A program made the position numbers and the translations under genes. Of a DNA stretch of 64,000 nt, positions 25,545 to 37,061 are shown in pieces. The notes beneath the pieces were generated by a model. It saw only the letters and a program-made list of their open reading frames with translations, did not search any database and had not been told where the DNA came from. Each line of letters opens with the position of its first letter. Position 1 is the first letter of the stretch. Source of the stretch: JAANXG01 sp034520625 (lineage in GTDB: Bacteria; Pseudomonadota; Gammaproteobacteria; Arenicellales; JAANXG01); assembly GCA_034520625.1 (NCBI GenBank), contig JAXHNI010000007.1:124001-188000 (forward strand), written 5' to 3'.

Positions 25545-27995
25545 TTACATCCTGATTCGCGCCATGGCCGGATCGTACAACGGCTCGAGGTGCAGGCTGG
25601 CCGGAACGCGAACGGTGGCGACCTCGAGCTCGTATTCGCCCTGCTCGAGAAACGGCGCGTCGACACCGTCCGGATTCCGGACATAGCCGTAGCCGATGGG
25701 CCTGCCGATGGTGTACCCGTAGCCCCCGCTGGTGAGCCAGCCGACCCGCCGGCCGTTGCGGTATATGGTTTCCCGCCCCAGCAAGGGGATGTCCGGGTCT
25801 TCGACCGTAAAGCACGCCAGGCGCTTGGCCACGCCGCCGCGCCGCTGGGCTTCCATCGCTTCCCGCCCCTTGAACGGAATGTCCTTCTTCAGCTTCACCG
25901 CCCAGCCGAGGCCGGCCTCCATGGGGGTGTGGTCCGGCCCGATGTCGCTGCCCCAGGCCCGGTAGCCCTTTTCCAGCCGCAGGGATTCGATGGCCCGGTA
26001 GCCGGCGTTGCGCAGCCCGTGCCGGGCCCCGGCCTCGGCGATCGCCTGGTAGACGCCGACCGCGTATTCGGCGGGGACGTGCAGCTCCCAGCCGAGTTCG
26101 CCGACGTAGGTCACCCGCATCGCCAGCACCGGGCAGGCGGCGATACCGATGCGGCGGGCGGTGCCGAAACGGAACGACTCATTGGACAGGTCCGCCCGGG
26201 TCACCGCCCCGAGGATCTCCCGTGATGCCGGCCCCATCAGTGACAGCACGGCATGGGCGGAGGTGATGTCGAACAGCTGGGCATTCGAACCCGCAGGGAT
26301 GTTGCGCCGAATCCAGTCGAAATCGTGGGTCGCGAAACCGGTGCCGGTCACGATATAGAATGCATCGGTCTCGATCCTCGCCACCGTAAGATCGCACTCG
26401 ACCCCGCCCCGGTCGTTGAGCATCTGGGTATAGGTCAATCCGCCGGCGGGCTTGTCCACATTGTTGGCGCAGATCCAGTTCAGGGCGCCGAGGGCATCCG
26501 GTCCCTTCAACACGAACTTGGCGAAGCTCGATTGATCGAACAGCACCGCGGCTTCGCGGGCCGCCCGATGCTCGCGGCCCACCGCATCGAACCAGTTCGG
26601 TCTTTCGAAGCTGTAGTGATCCTCCGGGACTTCCCCGGCGTCGAGATCCGCGAACCAGTTGGGACGTTCCCAGCCGAGCTTCTCGCCGAAACAGGCGCCC
26701 CGCGACTTAAGCAAGTCGTACAAGGGAGAGCGCCGGCACGGCCGCCCGCTGTCGTGCTCCTCCGAGGGCCAGGCAATGGTGTAGTGCTTGCCATAGGCCT
26801 CCAGCGTGCGTGCGCGGACCCAGTCGGTATCGAAATGGGGCCGCCCGAAGCGCCGTATGTCCACCGGCCAGAGGTCGTACGGCGGCTCGCCGGACCGGAT
26901 CCATTCCGCCAGCGCCTGCCCGGCGCCGCCGCCGGCGGCGATCCCGAAGGCGTTGAACCCCGCGCCAACGAAGAAGTTCGCCAACTCCGGCGCCTCGCCG
27001 AGAATGAAGTTGCCGTCCGGGGTAAAGCTTTCCGGGCCGTTGATGAGCTCCTTGACACCCGCGGTCTGCAGCGCCGGCACCCGCCCCAGCGCGAGAGTCA
27101 TCAATTGCTCGAAGTGCTCGAGGTCGGAGTCCAGCAGGCTGAAGTGAAATCCTTCCGGGATCCCGTCCACGGCCCAGGGCAGCGGGTCGGGCTCGTAGCC
27201 CCCCATGACCAGCCCGCCGACTTCCTCCTTGAAATAGGTCAGCCGGTCGGGATCCCGCAGCGTCGGCAGAGCCGGTGTGACGCCGTCGATGGGCTCGGTG
27301 ACCATGTACTGATGCTGAACGGATACCAGCGGCACGTTCACCCCGGCGGCGGCGGCCAGCGCCCGCGACCACTGGCCGGCACAGCACACCACCTTCTCGC
27401 ATTCGATGCGGCCCCGACTCGTCTCGACGCCGGCGATTCGTCCGTCCCGGACGTCGATCGACAGAACCGCCGTCTCCTCCCTGATCACCACCCCGGCGTC
27501 GCGCGCGCCGCGGGCCAGCGCCTGGGTGATGTCCGAGGGGTTCGCCTGACCGTCGGTGGGCAGGTAGGCGGCGCCCACCACGTCTTCGATCTGCATCAGC
27601 GGCCACAGCTCCAGCGCCTCGCGCGGCGTCAGAAGATCCATTTCGAGCCCGAACGAGCGCGCCGTGGTGGCCTGCCGCTTGACCTCGGTCCAGCGCGCTT
27701 CATTGCAGGCAAGCCGGAGCCCGCCGTTCATCTTCCAGCCCGTGGCGAGGCCGGTTTCCGCTTCCAGGTCACGGTACAGGCTGACGGAATTTCCCAGGAG
27801 CTGGGTGATGTTCGCATTGGAGCGCAGCTGCCCCACCAGGCCGGCGGCATGGAAAGTCGAACCGGACGTCAGCTTGTGGCGTTCCAGCACAACGGTGTCG
27901 TTCCATCCCAGCTTGCCGAGATGGTACGCGGTGGAGCAGCCGACGATGCCGCCGCCGATGATTACCACTTTCGCCGATGTGGGCAAATCCGTCAT
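25545..27995 (-). CDS. FAD-dependent oxidoreductase with GcvT domain, copy 2
   Basis: An 816-residue paralogue of the 22064-24535 product with the same layout: IIGGGIVGCSTAYHLG at the N-terminus, FHAAGLVGQLRSN with the potential flavin-linked His, WERPNWFAD in the linker, and the GcvT-type C-terminal half with NAGYRAIESLRLEKGY. It is last in a minus-strand operon: GAGGA lies just before ATG 27995, and the kinase-like gene ends nine bases upstream. The two copies are clearly divergent, so they probably act on different substrates or successive demethylation steps. Confidence 0.88.
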   Translation of the reverse strand: MTDLPTSAKVVIIGGGIVGCSTAYHLGKLGWNDTVVLERHKLTSGSTFHAAGLVGQLRSNANITQLLGNSVSLYRDLEAETGLATGWKMNGGLRLACNEARWTEVKRQATTARSFGLEMDLLTPREALELWPLMQIEDVVGAAYLPTDGQANPSDITQALARGARDAGVVIREETAVLSIDVRDGRIAGVETSRGRIECEKVVCCAGQWSRALAAAAGVNVPLVSVQHQYMVTEPIDGVTPALPTLRDPDRLTYFKEEVGGLVMGGYEPDPLPWAVDGIPEGFHFSLLDSDLEHFEQLMTLALGRVPALQTAGVKELINGPESFTPDGNFILGEAPELANFFVGAGFNAFGIAAGGGAGQALAEWIRSGEPPYDLWPVDIRRFGRPHFDTDWVRARTLEAYGKHYTIAWPSEEHDSGRPCRRSPLYDLLKSRGACFGEKLGWERPNWFADLDAGEVPEDHYSFERPNWFDAVGREHRAAREAAVLFDQSSFAKFVLKGPDALGALNWICANNVDKPAGGLTYTQMLNDRGGVECDLTVARIETDAFYIVTGTGFATHDFDWIRRNIPAGSNAQLFDITSAHAVLSLMGPASREILGAVTRADLSNESFRFGTARRIGIAACPVLAMRVTYVGELGWELHVPAEYAVGVYQAIAEAGARHGLRNAGYRAIESLRLEKGYRAWGSDIGPDHTPMEAGLGWAVKLKKDIPFKGREAMEAQRRGGVAKRLACFTVEDPDIPLLGRETIYRNGRRVGWLTSGGYGYTIGRPIGYGYVRNPDGVDAPFLEQGEYELEVATVRVPASLHLEPLYDPAMARIRM

Positions 27996-28004
27996 GTCCG
28001 GTCC

Positions 28005-28880
28005 TCAGTGTTGTTGGAAATCGCCGAACGCCGCCTCGAAGCGCTCCAGATTCTCCGCGGTGTAGGCCGTGTAGTCGAAGTCCAGCTCGGAATGCAGCTC
28101 CGAGACCATGCTCCACATGGTCTCGCGAAGCAGGGACGCGCACTTCATCGCCGCGTAGCCGCGCTGCAGCGCGGCGTCCACCGGCCGCTCAAAGTAAGTC
28201 TCGAGCAACCATTGCTCCTGCACTTCGCTCAGGCCGTTGTTGGAGGCCAGCCCGCCCAGGTCGAACAGCGGGCTGTTGAATCCCGCGTAGTCCCAGTCGA
28301 TGAGCCAGATCCGGTCGCCGTCATCGATGAAGTTGGCGGCCAGAAGGTCATTGTGGCCGAACACCACGTCGATCCGTCCGACTGCCCGCTCCAGGGCGGC
28401 GGCCGCCTCCCGCAGCGCGGGCAGCCTGCCGGCGTGCGGGCTGCCCCCCTCCTCCAGGGTCCAGCCGTAGTCCCGGATGACATGAAACACCCAGAACATC
28501 AGGGCGGGGCCGCGCAGCCGGTCGGGGATCGCATGATGGCAGCGCTTGACGAGGGGCAGTATTTTTTCCAGGTTTTCAGGCCGCCGGACATCCGCTTCTC
28601 CCAGCGTCCTGCCCTCGATGTAGTCGATCACCAGCACCCCCGCTTCGTGGTAGCGCACCGCCGGCGAGATACCGGCGGCCTCCGCGGCACGGCTGGCTGC
28701 CAGCTCGTTGAAGCGCATCACCTGGTGGACCGGGATGTCGTCGCCAACCCTCACCACATACTTCCGGCCGCCGTCATCGACGACGAAATTCACATTGGTG
28801 ATGCCGCCGTCCAGGGGGACGGGTTCCACGGGTCCGGTCCAGATCGGCAGGGCTGCGGCCCTGGACTTTGCATCGGTCAT
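28005..28880 (-). CDS. Choline/ethanolamine kinase-like phosphotransferase, copy 2
   Basis: A 291-residue paralogue of the kinase at 24562. DGGITNVNFVVDD is the nucleotide loop, FGHNDLLAANFIDDG the catalytic motif (closer than copy 1 to the choline-kinase HNDLLxxN form), and LIDWDYAGFNS the Mg-binding site. GGAGG seven bases upstream fixes ATG 28880; the frame is open far upstream, but that part is the shadow of the permease gene. It sits between the betaine-type ABC permease and FAD/GcvT copy 2, linking uptake, phosphorylation and oxidation in one operon. Confidence 0.87.
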   Translation of the reverse strand: MTDAKSRAAALPIWTGPVEPVPLDGGITNVNFVVDDGGRKYVVRVGDDIPVHQVMRFNELAASRAAEAAGISPAVRYHEAGVLVIDYIEGRTLGEADVRRPENLEKILPLVKRCHHAIPDRLRGPALMFWVFHVIRDYGWTLEEGGSPHAGRLPALREAAAALERAVGRIDVVFGHNDLLAANFIDDGDRIWLIDWDYAGFNSPLFDLGGLASNNGLSEVQEQWLLETYFERPVDAALQRGYAAMKCASLLRETMWSMVSELHSELDFDYTAYTAENLERFEAAFGDFQQH

Positions 28881-28900
28881 GGTTTCACCTCCTCCGGGAA

Positions 28901-30903
<2,003 letters not shown>

Positions 30904-30904
<1 letters not shown>

Positions 30905-31935
30905 CAGTGGGCGGAGCGGCCGATGAGCACGTCGACGATCACCTGCCGCCCAATAACACCGATGGTCCTGCCGTCGTCGTCAATCACCGAGAAGGGCCGG
31001 GGCGACGCCTCGATGCGGTCAGCGACCTCCTCGACGCGGGCCGCCGCCGGAACGCTGCCGGCGGTTTCCCCGTCCGGCGCGCCCGCTGTCATCACCGAAC
31101 CAATGGTAAGCACCTTGGCACGAGGGATATGCTTGGTGAACTCGGCGACGTAGTCGGAAGCCGGCGCCAGAACCAGTTGCTCGGGCGATGCAATCTGTAT
31201 GACTTCGCCGTCCTGCATGATGGCGATCCGGTCGGCCAGGCGGATCGCCTCGTCGAAATCATGGGTAATGAAGACAATGGTTTTGTGGAGCATGTTCTGC
31301 AGCCGGAGAAATTCGTCCTGCATTTCCCGGCGGATCAGTGGGTCGAGCGCGGAAAACGGCTCGTCCAGGAACCACAGCTCCGGTTCCACCGCCAGGGAAC
31401 GGGCGATGCCGACGCGCTGCTGCTGGCCGCCGGATAGCTCCCGGGGAAAGTAGTTTTCCCGGCCTTTCAGGCCTACCAGATCGATCACCTTGCGCGCGGC
31501 TGACTCCCGGGTCTCCCGGGGTACCCCCTGCACGTCCAGCGGAAACGCGACATTCTGGAGTACGGACAGGTGCGGCAGCAGGGCGAAGTGCTGGAATACC
31601 ATGCCCATCTTGTGGCGGCGCAGCTCGATCATCTCCTGCTCGTCCGCCTTGAGAAGGTCCCGGCCGTCGAAGATGATCTCACCGGCGTCGGGCTCGATAA
31701 GGCGCGACAGACAGCGTACCAGCGTGGATTTGCCGGAGCCGGAAAGCCCCATGATGACGAAGATCTCGCCCTGCCGCACCTCTATGTTCGCGGCGCGAAC
31801 CGCGCCAATCAGGCCGGCGCGCTCAATCTGGTCCCGGCTCGGCGATCCGCCGTGCTCAGCGAGCAACCGGTCCGCGCCGTCGCCGAACAGCTTCCAGATA
31901 TCATGGCAGGAGAGCTTGACGGGATTGTCCTGCAT
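30904..31935 (-). CDS. Glycine betaine/proline-type ABC transporter ATP-binding protein (ProV/OpuAA-like)
   Basis: A 343-residue ABC ATPase of the ProV type. Walker A is GLSGSGKST, the signature LSGGQQQRVGIARSL, Walker B FLDEPFSALDPL, with a C-terminal extension (after about 270) resembling a partial CBS region that in OpuA-like systems takes part in regulation. The N-terminal extension before the ATPase core (KLFGDGADRLLAEHG) is typical of ProV. GAGGT lies five bases before ATG 31935. It is second in the operon after the binding protein, with a 246-bp gap that holds no gene I can see. Confidence 0.92.
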
Positions 31936-32181
31936 AACGACCTCGTGGCCTTCGCCGCACGGCGCCGAATGTCATGACCGGCGGATTCTGTTGAAGGTAA
32001 AGTCCGTGATCGGCGGCGGTCTGGCGGGCGACGAGTTGACGAAGCAGGCCCCGTCCATTCCTTCGCCGGCGTTCCGGACCGTCCCGCCGTGACCCCTTTG
32101 GCCGGGCTGGTGTGAACCGCGCCGCAGTGCAACCGGGAAACCCCGGCCGGCGATGGCACCGGCCGGGGTACGCGTCGCCGC

Positions 32182-33135
32182 TTACCGGCCGATCCAGGCC
32201 TGCCAGGTATCTTCGTTGCCGGCGATCCAGTCGGCGACCACTGCTTCCAGATCCTCACCTTCAAGATCCACCGCAGCCACCATTGCGCCCATCTCGTCGT
32301 TGCTGATACGGAACGCTTTGATGGCGGAATGGGCCCCGGGCCATTTGTCCTTCACGCCCGACCAGGCGACTTTCCAGATGGGGCCACGCGGCTTGGCGCA
32401 GTCGTAGGCCATGTCCGGGTTTGAGCCCCAGGCGGGATCGTCGTAGCACTCGGCGGTGTACTCGGGAAACTCGACCCACTCGCCTTCATACTTGATGGGC
32501 GCCCAGTGCGGGGCGTATACCCACAAGAGGATCGGTGCCTGCCGCTGATAGGCGGATTCCAGTTCCGCGAACAGGGCGGCATCGGTACCGGCGTGCACGA
32601 CCTCGTAGTCCAGCTCCAGGGCTTCCACGCGTTCATCGTCAAAACCACCCCAGGTTACAGGACCGCCGAGGTAGCGGCCTTTGGGCAGCGTCTCGGGGGT
32701 TGCGAACAACTCGGTACAGTCGTTCAGGGCTTTCCAGTCCGGCAGGCCGGGGCATTGTTCCTTCACGTACGCCGGGTACCACCACTCCTCGATCGCCTTC
32801 ATGCCGGTTTCCCCGAGGTTCTCGACCTTACCGGTGGCGGTGGCTTCATCCATCGCCTCGCGGCCGGTGGTCTCCCACATCTCCATGGCCACGTGCAGAT
32901 CGCCGGATTTCAGTCCGGCGAACTGGGCGATGTAGTCGGCCTGTACGTATTCGACGTTGTAGCCGGCTTCCTCGAGCACACTGCCCATCAGCCTGGTGGT
33001 GATGTGTTGGCCGGTCCAGTCGTGCAGGGTCAGCTTGATCGGGTCTTTGGATTCGACCTCGGCGGCCGCGCCTGCGGCGGCACCCAGGCCGACGACCAAT
33101 CCGAGCAATGCCCCGATCTGTTTCAGGTTTCGCAT
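32182..33135 (-). CDS. Glycine betaine/choline-type ABC substrate-binding protein (ProX/OpuAC family)
   Basis: A 317-residue periplasmic binding protein with a signal peptide (about 1-25, ending GAAAGAAAEVES). The mature part fits the OpuAC family, with many Trp/Tyr that could build a cation-pi cage: LHDWTGQH, EMWETTGRE, EEWWYPAYV, LLWVYAPHWAP. Two Cys pairs are present. AGGAGGAA lies eight bases before ATG 33135, the strongest ribosome binding site in this operon. It probably binds betaine, choline or a related methylated amine; the exact ligand cannot be told from the sequence. Confidence 0.9.
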   Translation of the reverse strand: MRNLKQIGALLGLVVGLGAAAGAAAEVESKDPIKLTLHDWTGQHITTRLMGSVLEEAGYNVEYVQADYIAQFAGLKSGDLHVAMEMWETTGREAMDEATATGKVENLGETGMKAIEEWWYPAYVKEQCPGLPDWKALNDCTELFATPETLPKGRYLGGPVTWGGFDDERVEALELDYEVVHAGTDAALFAELESAYQRQAPILLWVYAPHWAPIKYEGEWVEFPEYTAECYDDPAWGSNPDMAYDCAKPRGPIWKVAWSGVKDKWPGAHSAIKAFRISNDEMGAMVAAVDLEGEDLEAVVADWIAGNEDTWQAWIGR

Positions 33136-33284
33136 GTCTTGCTTCCTCCTGGTGGGAATCGTTTTCTGTGCGTTGTCATGAAGTCGCCCGTTGACGGAAA
33201 CACCGGCGCGCCGGGACGAATCGGCACCATGCCGGTACCGTTGCCATTGTCCGAATCAAAACCAACAGTTGTCAACAGTAATTA

Positions 33285-33358
33285 CGGAATTTGTGGCTTT
33301 AAGCGCCCTATTTGTTGATTTACACCAGATTTCTGCGGGATACTTCGGAATTGTGGCC
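33285..33358. promoter_or_regulatory. Possible operator direct repeats in the proX-like/deoR divergent region
   Basis: CGGAATTTGTGGC (33285-33297) and CGGAATTGTGGCC (33346-33358) are near-identical direct repeats about 61 bp apart, between the divergent binding-protein and DeoR genes. DeoR-family regulators often bind spaced repeats near their own genes. This is the only repeated motif I noticed in 33136-33421. Assignment to this regulator is an inference. Confidence 0.4.
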
Positions 33359-33421
33359 GACGGCGCCCCGTATCCGTGCGCGTCCACGCCCTGAAGATTC
33401 GCCACCCACAGAGACCCGCTC

Positions 33422-34225
33422 ATGCACGCGACGCATCGTGAAATGGAAATTCTGGAGGAGCTGCGGCTGTCGGGTTCCTGCCGCATCCAGGACCTCGCCC
33501 GCCGGCTGAACGTCTCGGAGGAAACAATACGGAGGAACGTGAAGAACCTCTCGCGGCAGGGCCTGGTGCGCAAAGTGCACGGCGGCGTATACATACCGGA
33601 GGCGCTGCGGGAGCCCAGCTTCACGCAGCGCATGAACGTGAATCCGGATGCCAAGCGGCGGATCGCCGCGCACCTGGCGGCGCTCATTCACAACGGCGAT
33701 TCCCTGATCCTGGACATCGGCTCCACCACCGCCTACGTAGCCCGCGCGCTGCGCGAGCATCACAATCTTTTCCTGGTCACCAACTCCGTCGCCGTCGCCC
33801 AGATGCTGGCGACCCGGAACAACAACCGGGTATTCCTGGCGGGGGGCGAGCTTCGCCCCCATGACGCCGGCGCTTTCGGCAAGGAAGCGATCGCATTCGT
33901 CCGCCAGTTCAGCGTGCAGTACGCCGTCCTGTCCGTTGCCGCGATCGACGCCGAAACCGGCTTCATGCTTTTCGATCTGCAGGAGGCGGAGTTCTCCCGC
34001 GAGATTCTCGAGCGCGCCGAGCGCTCCATCGTGGCGGCCGACCACAGCAAGTTCGGGCAGCGCGCGCCCATCCGGATTGCGGAGCCGGCTGCCTTCGATA
34101 TGCTCGTCACTGACGAACCGGCGCCGCCGGACATCGCAGCGGTCCTGGCCGATGCCTCGGTAACGGTGAACAACACCAGCGAACCGGCGCCCGTTGTCGG
34201 AACCGGAGAGCGCGGCGATGCCTGA
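33422..34225 (+). CDS. DeoR/GlpR-family transcriptional regulator
   Basis: A 267-residue regulator with an N-terminal winged helix-turn-helix (LARRLNVSEETIRRNVKNLS, about 24-43; HGGVY at 54) and a C-terminal DeoR sensor domain with SLILDIGSTTAYVA, NSVAVAQML, FLAGGELRP and ADHSKFG. DeoR regulators usually bind phosphorylated sugars or polyols and repress adjacent operons. It is divergent from the betaine-type ABC operon and overlaps the phosphatase gene downstream by 8 bp, so it very likely controls this island. With two kinases nearby, its effector could be a phosphorylated amine alcohol; this is inference. Confidence 0.9.
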   Translation: MHATHREMEILEELRLSGSCRIQDLARRLNVSEETIRRNVKNLSRQGLVRKVHGGVYIPEALREPSFTQRMNVNPDAKRRIAAHLAALIHNGDSLILDIGSTTAYVARALREHHNLFLVTNSVAVAQMLATRNNNRVFLAGGELRPHDAGAFGKEAIAFVRQFSVQYAVLSVAAIDAETGFMLFDLQEAEFSREILERAERSIVAADHSKFGQRAPIRIAEPAAFDMLVTDEPAPPDIAAVLADASVTVNNTSEPAPVVGTGERGDA

Positions 34226-34997
34226 CGGAGACTTCGCAGGACTCCTGGACGCGGCGGAAGCCATCGCGGCGCAGTCCACGGGCCAGACGATGCAGTACTT
34301 CCGGTCCACCTTCGACGTGCACAACAAATCGGACGCAAGCCCGGTCACCATCGCGGACCGTACCACCGAGACGGCGATCCGGCAGGCCATCAGCAATCGT
34401 TACCCCGACCACGGAATCATGGGCGAGGAGCACGGCGCCGCCGGACTTGACCGGGAGTACGTCTGGGTGATCGATCCCATCGACGGCACCAAGTCATTCA
34501 TCTCCGGGGTGCCGCTTTTCGGCACCCTTATCGGCGTGCTTCGGCACGGCCGGCCGGTCGCCGGCGTGATCCACATGCCCGGCCTTGACGAGACGTTCAC
34601 CGGCGCGCCCGGCCGGGGCGCCCGTTTCAACGGCGCAGCCATTCATTGCAGAAGCGGCGTGGCGCCGGAAGATGCGTTCCTGTGCTACAACGAGCTTCAC
34701 AAACTGATTCGACACGAGCCGGACAGGGCCGCCCGGCTTCTCGTCACCGGGCGCTATCAGCGCCCCACCATGGACTGCTATCCCTACGCCCAGCTCGCGG
34801 CGGGCTGGGTGGACGGGGTGATCGACTACGACCTCGACCCCTACGACTACCTGCCCCTGGTGGGTGTGGTACAGGGTGCGGGCGGGATCATCACCGACTG
34901 GGACGGGGCGCCCCTGGGGCTCCGGTCAGACGGGACCGTGGCGGCCGCCGCGTCGCCCGAGATTCACGCCGCCCTGCTGTCGGCGCTTCGGGACTGA
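34218..34997 (+). CDS. Inositol-monophosphatase family phosphatase (HisN-like)
   Basis: A 259-residue Mg-dependent phosphatase. Motifs are GEEHG (about 68), WVIDPIDGTKSFISGVP (about 82-98) and the C-terminal GVIDYDLDPYDYLPLVGVVQGAGG, in which the usual WD is replaced by LDPYD. The pattern resembles HisN-type histidinol-phosphatases and inositol monophosphatases. GGAGAG precedes ATG 34218, and the gene overlaps the DeoR gene by 8 bp, so they are co-translated. Given its place with two kinases and a DeoR regulator, it may dephosphorylate the island's intermediate, but a histidine-biosynthesis role cannot be excluded. Confidence 0.83.
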   Translation: MPDGDFAGLLDAAEAIAAQSTGQTMQYFRSTFDVHNKSDASPVTIADRTTETAIRQAISNRYPDHGIMGEEHGAAGLDREYVWVIDPIDGTKSFISGVPLFGTLIGVLRHGRPVAGVIHMPGLDETFTGAPGRGARFNGAAIHCRSGVAPEDAFLCYNELHKLIRHEPDRAARLLVTGRYQRPTMDCYPYAQLAAGWVDGVIDYDLDPYDYLPLVGVVQGAGGIITDWDGAPLGLRSDGTVAAAASPEIHAALLSALRD

Positions 34998-35106
34998 AGC
35001 ACCCGCCGCCCGCGGCACCCCGGGCGGCTTTCCCGACAGCGTCGATCACTTGAATTCATCGTCATCACGACCCCATTAAACAGAGTTCACCTCCCCGGCT
35101 TCCCGA

Positions 35107-36939
35107 ATGCAGCATACTCGTACGGAAATGCCCGCCAGTGGCCGCCGCGACTGGCAGACACTCGGCACGCTGACACCGTACCTGTGGGATTACCGCTGGC
35201 GCCTCGGCGGTGCACTGGCACTGCTGGCATTGGCCAAACTGGCCAACATCGGCGTGCCGGTGGTTCTGAAGGAAATCGTCGACGGACTCGACACCTCCGG
35301 CCAGGCTGCCGCACTGCTGACGGTGCCGCTGGCCCTGTTGGTCGCCTATGGCCTGCTCCGCTTCTCCACTATTCTGTTCCAGGAACTGCGCAACGCGGTG
35401 TTCGCCAAGGCGGCGCAGCGGTCCACCCGACGGATCACCCTCAAAGTATTCCGCCACCTGCACGACCTGTCCCTGCGCTTTCATCTCGATCGCCAGACCG
35501 GGGGGCTGTCGAGGGACCTGGAGCGGGGCAGCCGCAGCATCACCCAACTGCTGAACTATATGATCTTCAGCGTGCTGCCCACGATCTTCGAGATCCTGGT
35601 GGTCTGCGGCATTCTTCTGGTGAAATTCGATCCCTGGTTTGCCGTGGTCACCCTGATCACGGTGGTGGTGTACTTCGTATACACGTACAAGGTCACCGAA
35701 TGGCGCATCAAGTTCCGGGTCCAGATGAACCAGGCCGACTCCTCCGCGAACACCTCCGCCGTGGATTCCCTGATCAACTATGAAACCGTCAAGTACTTCG
35801 GCAACGAACGCTGGGAAGCCAGGCGCTACGACGACAACCTGCGCACCTGGGAGAAAGCCTCCATCAAGAACCTGGTGTCGCTGGCTTTTCTCAATATCGG
35901 CCAGGGTGTGATCATCGGCGGTGGCCTGACCATCCTGATGGTGATGGCGGCGCAGGCAGTCGTGGCGGGCACCATGACCATCGGCGACTTCGTCATGGTG
36001 AACGCCTTCCTGATTCAGCTGTACATCCCGCTGAATTTCCTGGGCACTATTTTCCGCGAGGTCAAGCACTGCCTCACCGACATGGAGCAGATGTTCGGCC
36101 TGATGGACGCAGCGCCGGAAGTCCGGACCCGGGAGGACGCCGAGACCCTGGACACCCGTGACGTATCGGTGCGCTTCGAGCACGTTGAGTTTGCCTACGA
36201 CGAGAATCGCCGGATCCTGCGGGACGTGGACTTCGAGATACCCGCCGGCCGGAAAGTCGCCGTGGTGGGGCCCAGCGGCTCGGGCAAGTCGACCCTGGCC
36301 CGGCTGCTGTTCCGGTTCTTCGACGTTTCCGCGGGGGCGATACGGATCAACGGTCGGGACATCAGGGAGCTGGACGCCGACTCCCTGCGCGCCGCCATCG
36401 GCATCGTCCCCCAGGACACGATCCTGTTCAACGATACCATCGAGTACAACATTCGCTACGGCCGGCCCGACGCCACGAAACACGAGGTCATGGAAGCGGC
36501 CGCCCTGGCGCAGCTCGACTCGTTCATTGAATCCCTGCCGGACGGCTACGAAACCCTGGTGGGGGAGCGCGGGCTCAAGGTGTCCGGCGGTGAGAAGCAG
36601 CGCATCGCCATCGCACGCACGCTCCTCAAGGACCCCGCCATCCTGATCCTGGACGAGGCGACGTCGTCCCTGGACACACGCTCGGAAAAAGCCATCCAGT
36701 CGGCGCTGGATCGGGCCGCGAAGGACCGCACCACGCTGGTGATCGCCCATCGACTTTCAACGGTGGTGGACTGCGACGAAATCCTCGTGCTGGACCAGGG
36801 CCGGATTGCGGAGCGCGGAACCCACGAAGAGCTCCTGGCGCTGCAGGGGCACTACGCCGAGCTGTGGCAATTGCAGCAGAAGCAGGTGGAGGTCCCCGAT
36901 GAACCCTCGCTGGCCGCGATGCCGCGGACGTCGACCTGA
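35107..36939 (+). CDS. Atm1/HMT1-type ABC exporter (fused membrane and ATPase domains)
   Basis: A 610-residue half-transporter. An N-terminal six-helix membrane domain (about 30-320) contains the Atm1-typical stretch VDSLINYETVKYFGNERWEA. The ATPase domain (about 350-595) has Walker A GPSGSGKST, signature VSGGEKQR, Walker B ILILDEATSSLD and the switch His in IAHRLST. As a homodimer, such exporters move glutathione-linked or metal-thiol compounds from the cytosol. It is monocistronic: upstream is the phosphatase, and downstream a REP triplet separates it from convergent folA. Confidence 0.9.
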   Translation: MQHTRTEMPASGRRDWQTLGTLTPYLWDYRWRLGGALALLALAKLANIGVPVVLKEIVDGLDTSGQAAALLTVPLALLVAYGLLRFSTILFQELRNAVFAKAAQRSTRRITLKVFRHLHDLSLRFHLDRQTGGLSRDLERGSRSITQLLNYMIFSVLPTIFEILVVCGILLVKFDPWFAVVTLITVVVYFVYTYKVTEWRIKFRVQMNQADSSANTSAVDSLINYETVKYFGNERWEARRYDDNLRTWEKASIKNLVSLAFLNIGQGVIIGGGLTILMVMAAQAVVAGTMTIGDFVMVNAFLIQLYIPLNFLGTIFREVKHCLTDMEQMFGLMDAAPEVRTREDAETLDTRDVSVRFEHVEFAYDENRRILRDVDFEIPAGRKVAVVGPSGSGKSTLARLLFRFFDVSAGAIRINGRDIRELDADSLRAAIGIVPQDTILFNDTIEYNIRYGRPDATKHEVMEAAALAQLDSFIESLPDGYETLVGERGLKVSGGEKQRIAIARTLLKDPAILILDEATSSLDTRSEKAIQSALDRAAKDRTTLVIAHRLSTVVDCDEILVLDQGRIAERGTHEELLALQGHYAELWQLQQKQVEVPDEPSLAAMPRTST

Positions 36940-36975
36940 TTTCCAGCACTGGTATTGGCCCGGTTTGAGGGACCT

Positions 36976-37061
36976 GTAGGTCGGGCGCCAGCCCGACATC
37001 CACCCTGTAGGTCGGGCGCAAGCCCGACAATTATTTCCAGTCGGGCTCGCGCCCGACCTAC
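36976..37061. repeat. Family C REP triplet between Atm1-like gene and folA
   Basis: Three units of the GTAGGTCGGGCG-type REP: 36976-36997 and 37007-37028 in direct orientation, and 37040-37061 inverted. Each is itself palindromic (GTCGGGCGCAAGCCCGAC). The inverted pair can form a long hairpin and probably ends both convergent transcripts. The stop codon of folA (TAG at 37060-37058) lies inside the third unit. Confidence 0.88.
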
